Shown here in pieces: positions 1-8,894 of a stretch of DNA of 64,000 bases. Source of the DNA: Nitrospira sp. (lineage in GTDB: Bacteria > Nitrospirota > Nitrospiria > Nitrospirales > Nitrospiraceae); the NCBI GenBank assembly GCA_030123625.1, contig CP126121.1:4380179-4444178 (forward strand), in the 5' to 3' direction. Below the pieces are notes generated by a model that saw only the letters and a list, made by a program, of their open reading frames with translations, was not told the origin of the DNA and did no database searches. Both the position numbers and the translations under genes were made by a program. Position 1 is the stretch's first letter. The number at the start of each line of letters is the position of its first letter.

Positions 1-510
1 CTGTGCATCGGAACGCTGCACTCCAACAACGCAAACCAGGCGATCGAACGCATCATGAACTTCTTCCCCGTCGAGCGCCATGCTCAGATTTATTTACAGT
101 TGTCCTTGAATCTGCGGGCGATCATCTCACAACGATTGATTCCGTCTGTCGACGGCAAACGCGTTCCGGCCTTGGAAATCATGCTGGATACGCCGCGCAT
201 CAAGGACCTGATCAAAAAAGCGGAGGTCGATACGTTGAAAGAAGCGATGGAACAGGGCCTGGACGAAGGCTGCCAAACATTCGATCATGTATTGTTTCAA
301 TTATACAAAGCGAACAAGATCTCGTTGGAACAAGCCCTCATCAATGCCGATAGCGCGAATAATCTTCGCCTAAAAATCAAACTTGAAGGGCTCAAAGGCG
401 ACGAGGCCGTGAACGCCTTGCTCGATAAGCAGATGGGAGGGAGCGGCACTGATGCCTTTAAAATTCAAGGGAACTCTTCCGGAAACGTGACTCCGCTTCG
501 AAAACGATAA
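1..510 (+). CDS. pilU: Twitching-motility ATPase PilT/PilU, C-terminal part
   Basis: The reading frame is open from the first base, so the gene starts upstream of the window. The first codons give the His-box of type IV pilus retraction ATPases, with TLHSNNANQAIERIMNFFP at residues 5-23. The NNANQ spelling is closer to PilU than to PilT. After it come the conserved RAIISQRLIP segment and the C-terminal DSANNLRLKIKLEG. The family uses ATP hydrolysis in a hexamer at the inner-membrane base of the pilus to disassemble pilin. The Walker motifs lie outside the window. The assignment to the PilT/PilU family is firm; PilU rather than PilT is inferred from the motif spelling. Confidence 0.85.
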   Translation: MCIGTLHSNNANQAIERIMNFFPVERHAQIYLQLSLNLRAIISQRLIPSVDGKRVPALEIMLDTPRIKDLIKKAEVDTLKEAMEQGLDEGCQTFDHVLFQLYKANKISLEQALINADSANNLRLKIKLEGLKGDEAVNALLDKQMGGSGTDAFKIQGNSSGNVTPLRKR

Positions 511-527
511 GCGTCCTCTCTTCTTTC

Positions 528-1109
528 TCAAGGGATCGCCCTCCCTGCCGTCTGACGCTCAAGATACGCCGCGATCTTTTCAAGAGCCAGTGCGCTCAGT
601 TTGGATCCGTACCATGTCGGCATCGTCTGTGCCGGATATCCCTGCACCACAAATCGCTGAGGCTCCAATACTGATTCCACGATGTACTCGTGCACGGTCT
701 TGGCTTCTCCCCGGTACTCCGGATCCTTGAGCCGCTGCACGCCGGTCGTACCGAGCACCAACGGAGGTCCTACGTGACCGGTCGCACCGGGAATCCCGGG
801 AATCATGTGGCATACCGGGCACCCCGATCTGGTAAACATATCGACGAGCGATTCATCACCGGTGACCAATGGAATTTTTTCCGGCGTGAGAGCACCGGTG
901 GTTGTTTCCTCTGTCCGAGGCCGAGACGAAGGGGGTTCTTGAAACGCCCAGACTACGGTCACTAAGACCACACTCACCGTCACCAGAACGGCGACTCGAT
1001 CCTGTGGCCGCGTCAGAGATTTCTGTTGTACGGAAGGAGGCGTCACCGAGCCGGAATCGATACTCAAGGGGTATCCTGTGTTGCGTAGAAACTCACTTTC
1101 CTTGCACAA
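528..1109 (-). CDS. Membrane-anchored monohaem c-type cytochrome
   Basis: A 193-residue protein with one hydrophobic segment at about residues 38-55 (VAVLVTVSVVLVTVVWAF), a Pro/Thr-rich linker, then a cytochrome c domain. The haem motif CPVCH is near residue 97 in the context RSGCPVCHMIPGIPG. A likely Met axial ligand is in the QTMPTWYG stretch near the C-terminus. The protein is probably anchored in the inner membrane with the haem domain in the periplasm, as an electron carrier. It is convergent with the pilus ATPase gene, 17 bases away. The start is uncertain because the N-terminal 35 residues show no family signature. The electron partners are unknown. Confidence 0.8.
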   Translation of the reverse strand: MCKESEFLRNTGYPLSIDSGSVTPPSVQQKSLTRPQDRVAVLVTVSVVLVTVVWAFQEPPSSRPRTEETTTGALTPEKIPLVTGDESLVDMFTRSGCPVCHMIPGIPGATGHVGPPLVLGTTGVQRLKDPEYRGEAKTVHEYIVESVLEPQRFVVQGYPAQTMPTWYGSKLSALALEKIAAYLERQTAGRAIP

Positions 1110-1350
1110 ACTTCAAGAGCTGTTCAAGCCCGCCGGCTTCGATTTTTCCGTGAGGTGTGGATGTTGGAAGAAACGTAATTCGGGCGTCCTCCATAGCGGA
1201 GGATGTACCACAGATATCGGCAACAATCCAATGGATACTTACGGACTTTCCCGATCGAGCACGGCTCTACTTTGGAAGACAGGGGAGATCAAGCTTCTAA
1301 ACAGTCGCATGGTTCGGCGATTTTCGAGAGCTATGCAACGATCTGATTTT

Positions 1351-1359
1351 TGGTAAGAT
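1351..1359 (+). promoter_or_regulatory. Extended -10 promoter candidate upstream of the beta-barrel gene
   Basis: TGGTAAGAT matches an extended -10 (TGn followed by a TATAAT-like hexamer) and ends 18 bases before the ATG at 1378. A GGGAG ribosome-binding site lies between them. No good -35 is seen, which is usual for extended -10 promoters. This is pattern-based only. Confidence 0.35.
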
Positions 1360-1377
1360 GTCGTCGGGAGTTCGCAC

Positions 1378-2040
1378 ATGCAAAAATTCATCGTTGGCCT
1401 GTTGATAACAGGGGTTTTATTCACCACCTATTGTATCCCGCACCAAGCTTCCGCAGAAATGTATGTGGCTGGATATGGAGGTGTGAACTTTGCCGATCGC
1501 ATCAACAGCATTGCAGGAACAGGCCCTCTGGCCGGCATTCCTGGTCCATTGGACGACTGGGACCTTCAAAACTCAATCACCTATGGCGGAAAAATTGGAT
1601 ATTTCCCTGGAAGCAGTTGGTACGGAATTGAAGGCGAAGTGTTTAACACAACGCCCCATAGGAAAAGCTTTAATGACGATCCGAGTACTCCGAACTTTGA
1701 CCCCGCGTCTGGCGTCCATTTTCGAGTGACGACTGTTGGGGCTAACTTTATTGCACGGTACCCTGGACGTACCTTTCAACCCTATGTCGGTGCTGGAATA
1801 GGCGCGGCGATTGCCCACATCGGAGATACTGCTACTGTGCGAAGCGATACGGATGTGGCTGCTGCGTGGAATGTATTGGCTGGTCTACGCGCATTCGTGA
1901 CGCCCCAAATCGCCGTTTTTGGAGAGTATAAGTACACAGGCGCGACGTTCAAATTTGATCAGGCATTCGGCGACTTAGGTGGCGTCAGCGGCAACTACAG
2001 AGCACAGCATATTCTTGGCGGGCTGTCCTATCACTTCTAG
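1378..2040 (+). CDS. Outer-membrane beta-barrel protein, opacity/OmpW-like
   Basis: A 220-residue protein with a Sec signal peptide (hydrophobic core FIVGLLITGVLFTTYCI, cleavage after ASA near residue 26). Alternating amphipathic beta strands follow and the chain ends in LGGLSYHF, with the C-terminal Phe typical of BAM substrates. YVAGYGGVNFAD at the mature N-terminus and the repeated GAGIGA and GLRAF strands resemble 8-stranded small barrels. The protein probably sits in the outer membrane; its ligand is unknown. It is followed after 15 bases by an outer-membrane lipoprotein gene, so both may share the promoter at about 1355. The family is sure in outline, the function is not. Confidence 0.8.
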   Translation: MQKFIVGLLITGVLFTTYCIPHQASAEMYVAGYGGVNFADRINSIAGTGPLAGIPGPLDDWDLQNSITYGGKIGYFPGSSWYGIEGEVFNTTPHRKSFNDDPSTPNFDPASGVHFRVTTVGANFIARYPGRTFQPYVGAGIGAAIAHIGDTATVRSDTDVAAAWNVLAGLRAFVTPQIAVFGEYKYTGATFKFDQAFGDLGGVSGNYRAQHILGGLSYHF

Positions 2041-2055
2041 GAAAGAAGAACGTAC

Positions 2056-2763
2056 ATGTCTCGTATGATTTTGCTCTTTTCCTTGCTGGGTGGATCACTA
2101 GGCTTGTCTGCCTGCGCTGAATCCATCCACCAAGTTCAACGAACTGCGGAGTCGCTCGGTATCCCTCTTGAGTTAGAGAACGAGATCGATAGGACTGTAA
2201 GCTTTGCGAATTTGCAACAAACCCCAGCCGAATATATCGGGCGAACCGTCATGCTTGGCGGCACGGTCATTAAAGGGAAACGAACGAAGAATGGCACCGA
2301 ACTGGAGGTTCTGCAACGGCCGACCGGGGAAGAAGGCAGATTGACGGAAGATCGTCTCCGATCCGAAGGACGGTTCTTGGCAGTCCAAGAAACGTTTCTC
2401 GATCCTGCCAGCCTCCCTGAAGGCTCGCCCATTACGGTCATCGGCACCGTGAAAGGCGCGACCACAAGACAGCTGGATGAAAGCGATTATGTCTATCCGG
2501 TCCTCGAAGTGAAGCATATTATCGACTGGAAGAGTCTCGAGGCCCAAAGGCCACGGAGCCCTGGCTTATACTATGGTTCTTACTATCCACCCTATGGCTG
2601 GGGCGGGTTTTTCCCTTATGGTGGTTTCTACCCGTACAGCTATTGGGGTGGACCGGGTTTCTATCGACCTTACTATTTCGGTCCAAGGTCCTTTTCTCCC
2701 GGACCATCATCGCCGCCGCCCCCTCCGCCAAGCGTTCCGCCAGATCTCAGGAGAAGAAGGTAG
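2056..2763 (+). CDS. Slp-family outer-membrane lipoprotein
   Basis: A 235-residue protein with a lipoprotein signal (LGGSLGLSAC, Cys near residue 20). Residues 45-160 fit the Slp family: FANLQQTPAEYIGRTVMLGG, then the FLDPASLPEGSPITVIGTV strand and VYPVLEVKHIIDW. The C-terminal 70 residues are Gly/Tyr/Pro-rich low complexity and end in a proline run and RRRR. That tail is beyond the usual Slp length (about 190 residues) and may be cell-wall or surface exposed. Slp proteins are linked to starvation and envelope stress in Gram-negative bacteria. It lies 15 bases after the barrel gene and 6 bases before the next gene, so it is probably in one transcript with both. Confidence 0.85.
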   Translation: MSRMILLFSLLGGSLGLSACAESIHQVQRTAESLGIPLELENEIDRTVSFANLQQTPAEYIGRTVMLGGTVIKGKRTKNGTELEVLQRPTGEEGRLTEDRLRSEGRFLAVQETFLDPASLPEGSPITVIGTVKGATTRQLDESDYVYPVLEVKHIIDWKSLEAQRPRSPGLYYGSYYPPYGWGGFFPYGGFYPYSYWGGPGFYRPYYFGPRSFSPGPSSPPPPPPSVPPDLRRRR

Positions 2764-2769
2764 TCACCG

Positions 2770-3540
2770 GTGCTCAAATACTCCGAATATGAGAAGAAGC
2801 CGAATCAGATGAAAAAGAATTCGTGGTTTGGCCCACCTCTATCTCGCCGTGAAGCGCTGACGTTGATGGGAGCTGCTGGTGCCGGTTTGCTGGTAGGTGA
2901 ATGGCCCAACAAGGCATGGCCTGTTCCCAGCACACTTCGATCTCCCTGCATTGTCCGACCAGAGCAAACAGAGGGTCCGTATTTTGTGGACGAACGATTG
3001 CATCGGTCCGACATTCGGACTGACTCGGCTAATGGACAAGTGACGCCTGGTGCGTTGTTGGCGTTGACGTTTCAAGTGATGCGCTTCCATGCCGGACAAT
3101 GTCGCCCGATACCAGACGCGCAAGTCGATGTGTGGCATTGCGATGCTATGGGAGTCTACTCGGATGTACAGGATCCTGGGTTCAAGACGCTGGGCTTGAA
3201 GTTCTTACGGGGGTATCAAATAACCGACGCAGAAGGCAGCGCGCGCTTTCTGACCATCTATCCGGGCTGGTATCCGATCAGAACGGTGCACATTCATTTT
3301 AAGATCCGTACCGCATCTGTGGCCGGGAGAAATTTCGAATTTACATCGCAATTGTACTTTCCCGATGAGCTGACGGACCGCGTTCATACCGATCTCCCCT
3401 ACTCGTCGAAAGGACAGCGTCGAGTACGGAATCAGCACGATTTCATTTTCCGTGATGGAGGTAACCAACTAATGCTGATCCCGTCCACAACGAACGGTGG
3501 CTACGCTGCGACCTTTCCGATCGGTCTAGAGCTTCCTTAA
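2770..3540 (+). CDS. Tat-exported intradiol ring-cleavage dioxygenase-like protein
   Basis: A 256-residue protein with a twin-arginine signal (SRREALTLMGAAGAGLLVG). The body has the intradiol dioxygenase fold markers VDVWHCDAMGVYSD, RGYQITDAEGSARF, YPGWYPIRTVHIHFK and, near the end, a Tyr/His-rich FTSQLYFPDEL. The two Tyr and two His iron ligands of protocatechuate-type dioxygenases can be matched to YSD, GWYP, HIHF and the preceding His. It is an exported enzyme, so its substrate is probably periplasmic and need not be a classical catechol. The listed start is GTG; an in-frame ATG at 2809 (MKKNSWFGPP) also keeps the Tat motif and is an equally good start. It is the last gene of the envelope cluster. 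Confidence 0.8.
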   Translation: MLKYSEYEKKPNQMKKNSWFGPPLSRREALTLMGAAGAGLLVGEWPNKAWPVPSTLRSPCIVRPEQTEGPYFVDERLHRSDIRTDSANGQVTPGALLALTFQVMRFHAGQCRPIPDAQVDVWHCDAMGVYSDVQDPGFKTLGLKFLRGYQITDAEGSARFLTIYPGWYPIRTVHIHFKIRTASVAGRNFEFTSQLYFPDELTDRVHTDLPYSSKGQRRVRNQHDFIFRDGGNQLMLIPSTTNGGYAATFPIGLELP

Positions 3541-3823
3541 GCCCTATGCTCAGGACTTCTTCTTGACGGTCCCCTAATATCTGCCATTCTCTAACTCTAC
3601 TCCCAACCTCTTTGTGATTCCTGTACAGCCGCATGCTGGGCCGATTCCGCCTCTCTTGACTCCTGCCATTGTAAGAGCCATGCTCAAAGATATCCCGGAG
3701 GTCTTTATGAAACCGGGGTGCCACTCACCATTACTCCGTATCTGCTCGTATGCGGACGCCCGCGGTGGACTTTGTGCCCGCCAAGGCTCCGTTGTCTCTT
3801 CCACCTTAGCCAGGAGGTTCGCC

Positions 3824-4189
3824 ATGAAAACCTGGACCATGGTGTTGCTTGCAACAGCGGTTGTGCCGTTGACGGTCTCTCTCGTGCTCGCCAATCCGGT
3901 CATGTTACCCAAACATCCCGGCTATCCAATGGAGAAAGCGGTTGATCCGGTGAAAGGCCAATCACTGGCCAATGATCCGGGCCAAATCAATATGAAAAAC
4001 AAAGAGGCTCTCACTAACGCAGCGATCGTCGATGATGATCGCTCCAAACAAAACCTGCTCTTTAATCAAAATGATGAACGGTTATTGGAGAAGCCAGGAG
4101 CAGGACTGCTTCCGAAGGTAGAGGGTCCGAACATCACAATAGAACCACCGGTGAAAGAAGGGACAAAGGTAAGCGCAGCACCGGAATAA
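3824..4189 (+). CDS. Small secreted protein of unknown function
   Basis: A 121-residue protein. The start was chosen because AGGAGG lies 7 bases upstream and a classical signal peptide (MKTWTMVLLATAVVPLTVSL, cut after VLA) follows directly. The frame stays open further upstream, but that part is not signal-like. The mature part is hydrophilic, rich in Asn, Asp and Lys, with PKHPGYPMEKAVDPVKG and SKQNLLFNQNDERLLEKPG and no cysteine. I recognise no family. It is probably periplasmic. It is convergent with the MinD-like gene. Confidence 0.6.
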   Translation: MKTWTMVLLATAVVPLTVSLVLANPVMLPKHPGYPMEKAVDPVKGQSLANDPGQINMKNKEALTNAAIVDDDRSKQNLLFNQNDERLLEKPGAGLLPKVEGPNITIEPPVKEGTKVSAAPE

Positions 4190-4279
4190 CGAAGATTATT
4201 CCGAACTAAAAGCTGGACAATCCGGCAGACAGCGCCTTGAATTAAGGGCGGGGTACGACTATGCCTTCCCCTTACATTC

Positions 4280-5359
4280 TTAAGCAACTCGTGTGCTGGT
4301 ACTTTGAATGGTATTAGTGTCAGCAGGCTGTTTTGAAGCAGTCGGAACCCCCGGCTTCAGAGAAAGAGAGGCTTGAGAGCCTTGGGCGCATGCCGGATTG
4401 GATAACAGGATTCTTGTCTCTTTCTCTTTTGTGTCTTTCTCTTTTGATTGTTTCGTTTCCTCTAGGCGTCTACCCGCAGGCATCGAAACTAATTGTCCAA
4501 CGACAGTGGCGATTGCCGATAAATGTTTGGCAGCTGGGCACTCTGGGGCGGCTTCGATGACGGGCAGGAACTTCCGGACGGCCTGGATTACGGCCGGGTC
4601 TTCTGGAATTTGGCCGAGCATCATCAGATCGCCGCCGACGTATTGATGGAGAATGTTACGGAGGTACAAAACATTGACCTGTGAACTGTCGGACACCCGA
4701 TTGATGATCAGCCCCGGTCGAAACGATTGTAGCGTGGCCGCCGCTGCATCACGCCCGCCAGGGTCGGTGGCACCCGCAACCTCTATCACCTCTTCCACGC
4801 TCGTGAAGTCTCGGTTGGAAAGAACATCCGACAGGGGACTTCGCGCAAGAAAGCATGCCAATACACGCCGGATTGCGGCCAACTTAATGAATCGGTAGAG
4901 GTCCAGCACGGACGTCGGCTCGGGAGTGGCCACAGCCAGATGAATGTCGGCCATCAGAAAAAAGTCGAGCGCGTGGTAGTTGGTGCCGGCCCCGATGTCG
5001 ATCACAACCACATCAGCCTCGAGATCCCGAAACTGTTTCATGAGCCGCTTCTTGCGGGCATACACCATGTTGGCAGTCGCCAAGGTTTCCCCGGTACCCG
5101 CAATGAGACGGAGGTTCGGATGAATGGTGACGGGAATAGCGGCTTCGTCCAACCTGCTGATACGTTTGTTCAGAAAATCCGTCAAGGTCACCGGCGGATT
5201 CAATTCTCCGAACATGATGTGGGCATCGGCCCCGCCTACGTCGAGGTCCGCCAGTATGACCTGTCTTCCGCTCTTCGCCAGTGCCAACGCAAGGTTGGCT
5301 GAAACCACGCTCTTGCCCACCCCACCTTTGCCGGATGCCACTGAAATGAGCGTCCCCAC
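4280..5359 (-). CDS. MinD/ParA-type ATPase, orphan
   Basis: A 359-residue protein of the deviant Walker P-loop class. SGKGGVGKSVVSANLALALA (residues 9-28) is the Walker A with the signature Lys, DLDVGGADAH is the A' motif, and VVVIDIGAGTNYHALDFFL is the Walker B region. The core resembles FlhG/MinD-like regulators, but no MinE, MinC, flagellar or chromosome-partition partner is nearby. The C-terminal 60 residues are a charged low-complexity tail (KQSKEKDTKEKETR), not the amphipathic helix of cell-division MinD. It may position or regulate an envelope structure. It is divergent from pyruvate kinase. Confidence 0.8.
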   Translation of the reverse strand: MGTLISVASGKGGVGKSVVSANLALALAKSGRQVILADLDVGGADAHIMFGELNPPVTLTDFLNKRISRLDEAAIPVTIHPNLRLIAGTGETLATANMVYARKKRLMKQFRDLEADVVVIDIGAGTNYHALDFFLMADIHLAVATPEPTSVLDLYRFIKLAAIRRVLACFLARSPLSDVLSNRDFTSVEEVIEVAGATDPGGRDAAAATLQSFRPGLIINRVSDSSQVNVLYLRNILHQYVGGDLMMLGQIPEDPAVIQAVRKFLPVIEAAPECPAAKHLSAIATVVGQLVSMPAGRRLEETKQSKEKDTKEKETRILLSNPACAQGSQASLSLKPGVPTASKQPADTNTIQSTSTRVA

Positions 5360-5593
5360 TCGTCTTTCCTTTCGTTACTGAAGGTCATTGTATCGGCTCA
5401 AGGACAAAAGAAAAGGAAATGCACGATTCAAGCGGCTAGCCGTGGTGAAACGAGCGACTCATCTTGTCGCCATTCGCTTACACGTGTCCTCGGAGACTCG
5501 CTCGATACAAATCCGTCGCTTATGAGGGATCCGACGGATAGATCTGTGATATTCTCTTCCCCTCTTTGGATGAAAGCGTGGAGGCGCTTCCAC

Positions 5594-7048
5594 ATGAGCA
5601 TGCGAAAGGCCAAAATCGTCTGCACCATCGGGCCGGCGAGTAGTTCGCCGGCCATCGTATATCGATTGATTGAGAGCGGCATGGATGCCGCCCGACTGAA
5701 TTTCTCTCACGGCACTCATGAATCTCATGCGACAGCCATCACCGCCATCCGAAACGCAGCCGCACAGCGCGGATCAGGGGTGGCGATTATCCAAGATCTT
5801 CAGGGCCCGAGGATCCGAGTGGGTCAAGTTCCGAAGACAGGAATCGAGGTACGACCCGGTCAGACCGTATACCTACGAACATCGACACCGTCTCATGGGC
5901 ACCGTGATGCATCACCCGCCGCGCCCTCCCCTTTTCTTGAAATTCCGGTTACCTATTCGTCGCTCGCGCGCGATCTTCGAGTAGGAGCGCGAGTGTTGAT
6001 CAATGACGGACTCATTGAACTCATCACCGAACGCATCGTGGATGATCGTGTGGAGTGTGCTGTTCTTGCCGGCGGCACGATTACCTCGCATAAGGGCATC
6101 AATTTGCCGGGCACCCAAGTCAGTGCCCCTACTCTGACCGAGAAGGATCGGGAAGACATTCGTTTCGGGACCGAACACGGCGTGGATTATATAGCCCTCT
6201 CTTTTGTACGTGGTCCTCAGGATATCGGCGCCGCACGAGCTGTGCTGGCGGAGTACGGAAGCAGCACACCGATCATCGCGAAGATCGAACGGGCCGAAGC
6301 CGTGGCTGCATTGGATGAGATTTTGGAGCAGGCGGACGGTGTGATGATCGCGCGAGGAGATCTGGGTGTGGAGATGGGGCCGGAAGCCGTGCCGCTTCTG
6401 CAGAAGCGGATCATCATAGAAGCCAATCGTCGTCGGCGTCTGGTCATCACGGCCACTCAGATGCTGGAATCGATGACGCAGACCATCCGTCCGACGAGAG
6501 CTGAAGCGTCGGACGTTGCCAATGCCGTCTTCGACGGCACGGACGCCCTGATGCTCTCGGCTGAAACAGCCATCGGCGCTCATCCGATCGAAGCGCTTCA
6601 AGTCATGGATCGGATTATTCGCGCGGCAGAAGAAGGTGCTGAGCCGGGGGTCATGCTCAAGCGCCAAGCCGACTTGGAACATCTTTCGATCTCAGAGTCC
6701 ACTTGTGCCGCCGCCTCGTTTGCGGCGAGGGCAACCGATGCCACCGCGATCGTGGCGTTCAGCGAAAGCGGAACCACGGTTCGGCTGATCTCCAAGCAAC
6801 GACCGAGCGCCCCGATCCTGGCATTCACTCATGCCGAAGCCATTAAACGGCGCATGGCGCTTTATTGGGGAGTCCGTTCGTTCATCATGCTGCGTATCGG
6901 GGAGACCGATCCGCACATCCATGAAGCCGAACAACGACTGAAAGCAGAAGGACTGGTCAATAAAGGGGATAGGGTTGTGATCGTATCCGGGACTATGGCA
7001 GCGCAAATAGGCGGCACGAACTTGCTGAAGCTCCATGAGATCAGTTAA
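5594..7048 (+). CDS. pyk: Pyruvate kinase
   Basis: A 484-residue enzyme converting phosphoenolpyruvate and ADP to pyruvate and ATP. The start ATG at 5594 gives MSMRKAKIVCTIGP, the normal family N-terminus; the frame is open further upstream but that part has no family similarity. Visible motifs are GMDAARLNFSHGTHESH, IQDLQGPRIRVG, the catalytic-lysine motif IIAKIERAEAV, the metal-binding ARGDLGVE, ATQMLESM, and the C-terminal allosteric domain ending GTNLLKLHEI. The length matches bacterial type II enzymes. It is monocistronic, with about 230 bases separating it from the divergent ATPase gene. Confidence 0.97.
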   Translation: MSMRKAKIVCTIGPASSSPAIVYRLIESGMDAARLNFSHGTHESHATAITAIRNAAAQRGSGVAIIQDLQGPRIRVGQVPKTGIEVRPGQTVYLRTSTPSHGHRDASPAAPSPFLEIPVTYSSLARDLRVGARVLINDGLIELITERIVDDRVECAVLAGGTITSHKGINLPGTQVSAPTLTEKDREDIRFGTEHGVDYIALSFVRGPQDIGAARAVLAEYGSSTPIIAKIERAEAVAALDEILEQADGVMIARGDLGVEMGPEAVPLLQKRIIIEANRRRRLVITATQMLESMTQTIRPTRAEASDVANAVFDGTDALMLSAETAIGAHPIEALQVMDRIIRAAEEGAEPGVMLKRQADLEHLSISESTCAAASFAARATDATAIVAFSESGTTVRLISKQRPSAPILAFTHAEAIKRRMALYWGVRSFIMLRIGETDPHIHEAEQRLKAEGLVNKGDRVVIVSGTMAAQIGGTNLLKLHEIS

Positions 7049-7332
7049 GTCCGTTCGAATTTTGCGTATATTTCCCTCATCGTCATCATGACACTTGATT
7101 CCATTCGCGTGAACGAGCTAGTCTAGCGCCCATCGACCCAGTTGGTACGCGATGGAATCCCACTCACCGGCATCCTTACCTTCCTTACCACACATTGCAC
7201 AAGCCGAGTCCCTAGGGGGGTTGCTAGGTAGGACACATACGGTCAGATGATACAAGCTAGCGGACGGATGAGCGATCGAGAAAGCGTTTTAGAAATAGAA
7301 GCATTCACCTCAACACTTGGAGGAGGGCAACT

Positions 7333-8808
7333 ATGGGGCATCACAAGATCGGTCTCATTATTCCACATCCTGAAGATCAGAAATGGGATTCGGTCTGGAA
7401 ACTGTTCCGTACGCCCAATTTGAACCTCCCAACCCTCGCCGCGCTTATTCCGGAAGACGAGTGGGACATCGAAATCCAGGACGAAATCGTCGGGCCTCTG
7501 GATTTCACACGCGACTACGATTTGGTGTTCATCACAGTGACAACCGTCGTGGCCATTCGCGCGTATGAAGTTGCACGGCTTTTCCGGGAGCGGGGAGCCA
7601 AAGTGGTACTCGGCGGCATTCATCCCTCGACCATGCCCGATGAAGCTGTCAAACATGCTGATGCGGTCGTCATCGGAGAAGGAGAGCTGACCGTCCCGCG
7701 GCTGCTCGAAGATTTCAAAAAAGGCAAGATGCAACCGCAGTACCGCATGCCGTACATGGTTGAGAAATGGGACGAAAAGCCTCCCCGCTGGGATTTGTTA
7801 CCGCCGGGTTATATGTTTCGGGACGCGCTCACGGCGACCAGAGGGTGTAATTACCGCTGTACGTTCTGTTCCATTCATTTGGCGTTAGGAGGCGGCCAGT
7901 ATGGGTTCCGGAAAAAACCACCGGCCGATGTCGTGAAGCTCGTCGAGAAGATGAACGGACCGATGGTGATGTTTTGGGACGATGACTTATTGTCCGATCC
8001 GGCGTATACACGAGAGCTCTGCCAGGCCATGAAGCCGCTCGGGAAGAAGTGGATGAGCCAAATGAGCGCGACATACGTCGCTCATCATCCCGAGTTGCTC
8101 AAGACATTGAAAGAGTCCGGTTGTTCGGCGATGTTCATGGGAATCGAATCCATCAATCAAGATTCGCTTAAATCCGTCGATAAGCAAAATCAGGCGAAAC
8201 TGTATGAGGAGATGATCAAGCGCATTCACGACCAAGGAATCGATATTCATGCAGGATTTATCTGCGGCTTGGACCATGAAGATGTCTTCGATTTCGAACG
8301 TACTGCCGAATGGGCGACGAAGATGGGTTTGGCAGGAGCGCTTTGGCGCATTATGACTCCCTATCCGGGCACCAAGCAATTTGCGGAGCTTAAGGCAGCC
8401 GGGCGGATCCTCACGGAGAATTGGACCGCGTATACCGGTGAGCATGTCGTGTACAAGCCGGCCAAGATGACCGTCGAGCAGTTGTACTGGGGACACAAGT
8501 GGGCCAAGGGACAATTTTATTCGTTCAAGTCGATTGGACAGAGGGCGATCCAGCGGGCCTCTCAAAACGGGTTCGGCGAGCTGCTCAACATCACCGGGTG
8601 TGGATTGGGTTACCGCTCCATGTTCCACCTGGCGGCAGATTCAGCGCCGGTCAATGTTTATCGCGACATGAACCATTTGCCGCCCCAAGAGGAGCCGATC
8701 GCCTATCGGTTCCCTTATCCGCCGAAGAAACGATTCAGCTTTATCACCGACCGATTGGACCAACTCCGTTCAAAGGTGCAGCCGAGACCGAGGATCAATA
8801 AATGTTGA
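7333..8808 (+). CDS. B12-binding-type radical SAM enzyme
   Basis: A 491-residue protein. Residues 1-150 form a Rossmann-like cobalamin-binding domain (LGGIHPSTMPDEAVKHADAVVIGEGE). The radical SAM core has TRGCNYRCTFCS at about residues 170-181, giving the CxxxCxxC cluster ligands. After the core comes a GLDHEDVFDFERTAEW stretch and a C-terminal extension of about 110 residues. This is the class B architecture of HpnP/HpnR hopanoid methylases, BchE and related enzymes. The DxHxxG cobalamin His motif is not seen, so cobalamin may bind base-off or not at all. A GGAGG site lies 5-9 bases before the ATG. The substrate cannot be told; a lipid or tetrapyrrole is a guess. Confidence 0.8.
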   Translation: MGHHKIGLIIPHPEDQKWDSVWKLFRTPNLNLPTLAALIPEDEWDIEIQDEIVGPLDFTRDYDLVFITVTTVVAIRAYEVARLFRERGAKVVLGGIHPSTMPDEAVKHADAVVIGEGELTVPRLLEDFKKGKMQPQYRMPYMVEKWDEKPPRWDLLPPGYMFRDALTATRGCNYRCTFCSIHLALGGGQYGFRKKPPADVVKLVEKMNGPMVMFWDDDLLSDPAYTRELCQAMKPLGKKWMSQMSATYVAHHPELLKTLKESGCSAMFMGIESINQDSLKSVDKQNQAKLYEEMIKRIHDQGIDIHAGFICGLDHEDVFDFERTAEWATKMGLAGALWRIMTPYPGTKQFAELKAAGRILTENWTAYTGEHVVYKPAKMTVEQLYWGHKWAKGQFYSFKSIGQRAIQRASQNGFGELLNITGCGLGYRSMFHLAADSAPVNVYRDMNHLPPQEEPIAYRFPYPPKKRFSFITDRLDQLRSKVQPRPRINKC

Positions 8809-8861
8809 TAGAGGGCGCGCTTAATTCACTCTGATGCATCCATATCAGAAGAGCATGCGGC

Positions 8862-8888
8862 TGGTATAATTTCCTCCTTTCGGAGGAA
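8862..8888 (+). promoter_or_regulatory. Extended -10 promoter overlapping a Shine-Dalgarno hairpin
   Basis: TGGTATAAT (8862-8870) is a perfect extended -10. Immediately after it TTCCTCC (8871-8877), a TTTC loop and GGAGGAA (8882-8888) form a 7-bp hairpin. The right arm of the hairpin is the ribosome-binding site of the gene starting at 8895. Transcripts starting about 7 bases after the -10 would lack the left arm, while read-through RNA from the upstream gene would carry the whole hairpin. Confidence 0.5.
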
Positions 8889-8894
8889 TCAGCC

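Noticed and set aside
4190-4279. Terminator between the secreted-protein gene and the MinD-like gene
   Set aside because: Only a weak GCGCC/GGGCG pairing and no T run; not good enough to list.
5912-6682. 256-codon open frame antisense to pyruvate kinase
   Set aside because: His/Arg/Asp-rich shadow of a high-GC gene with no family pattern.
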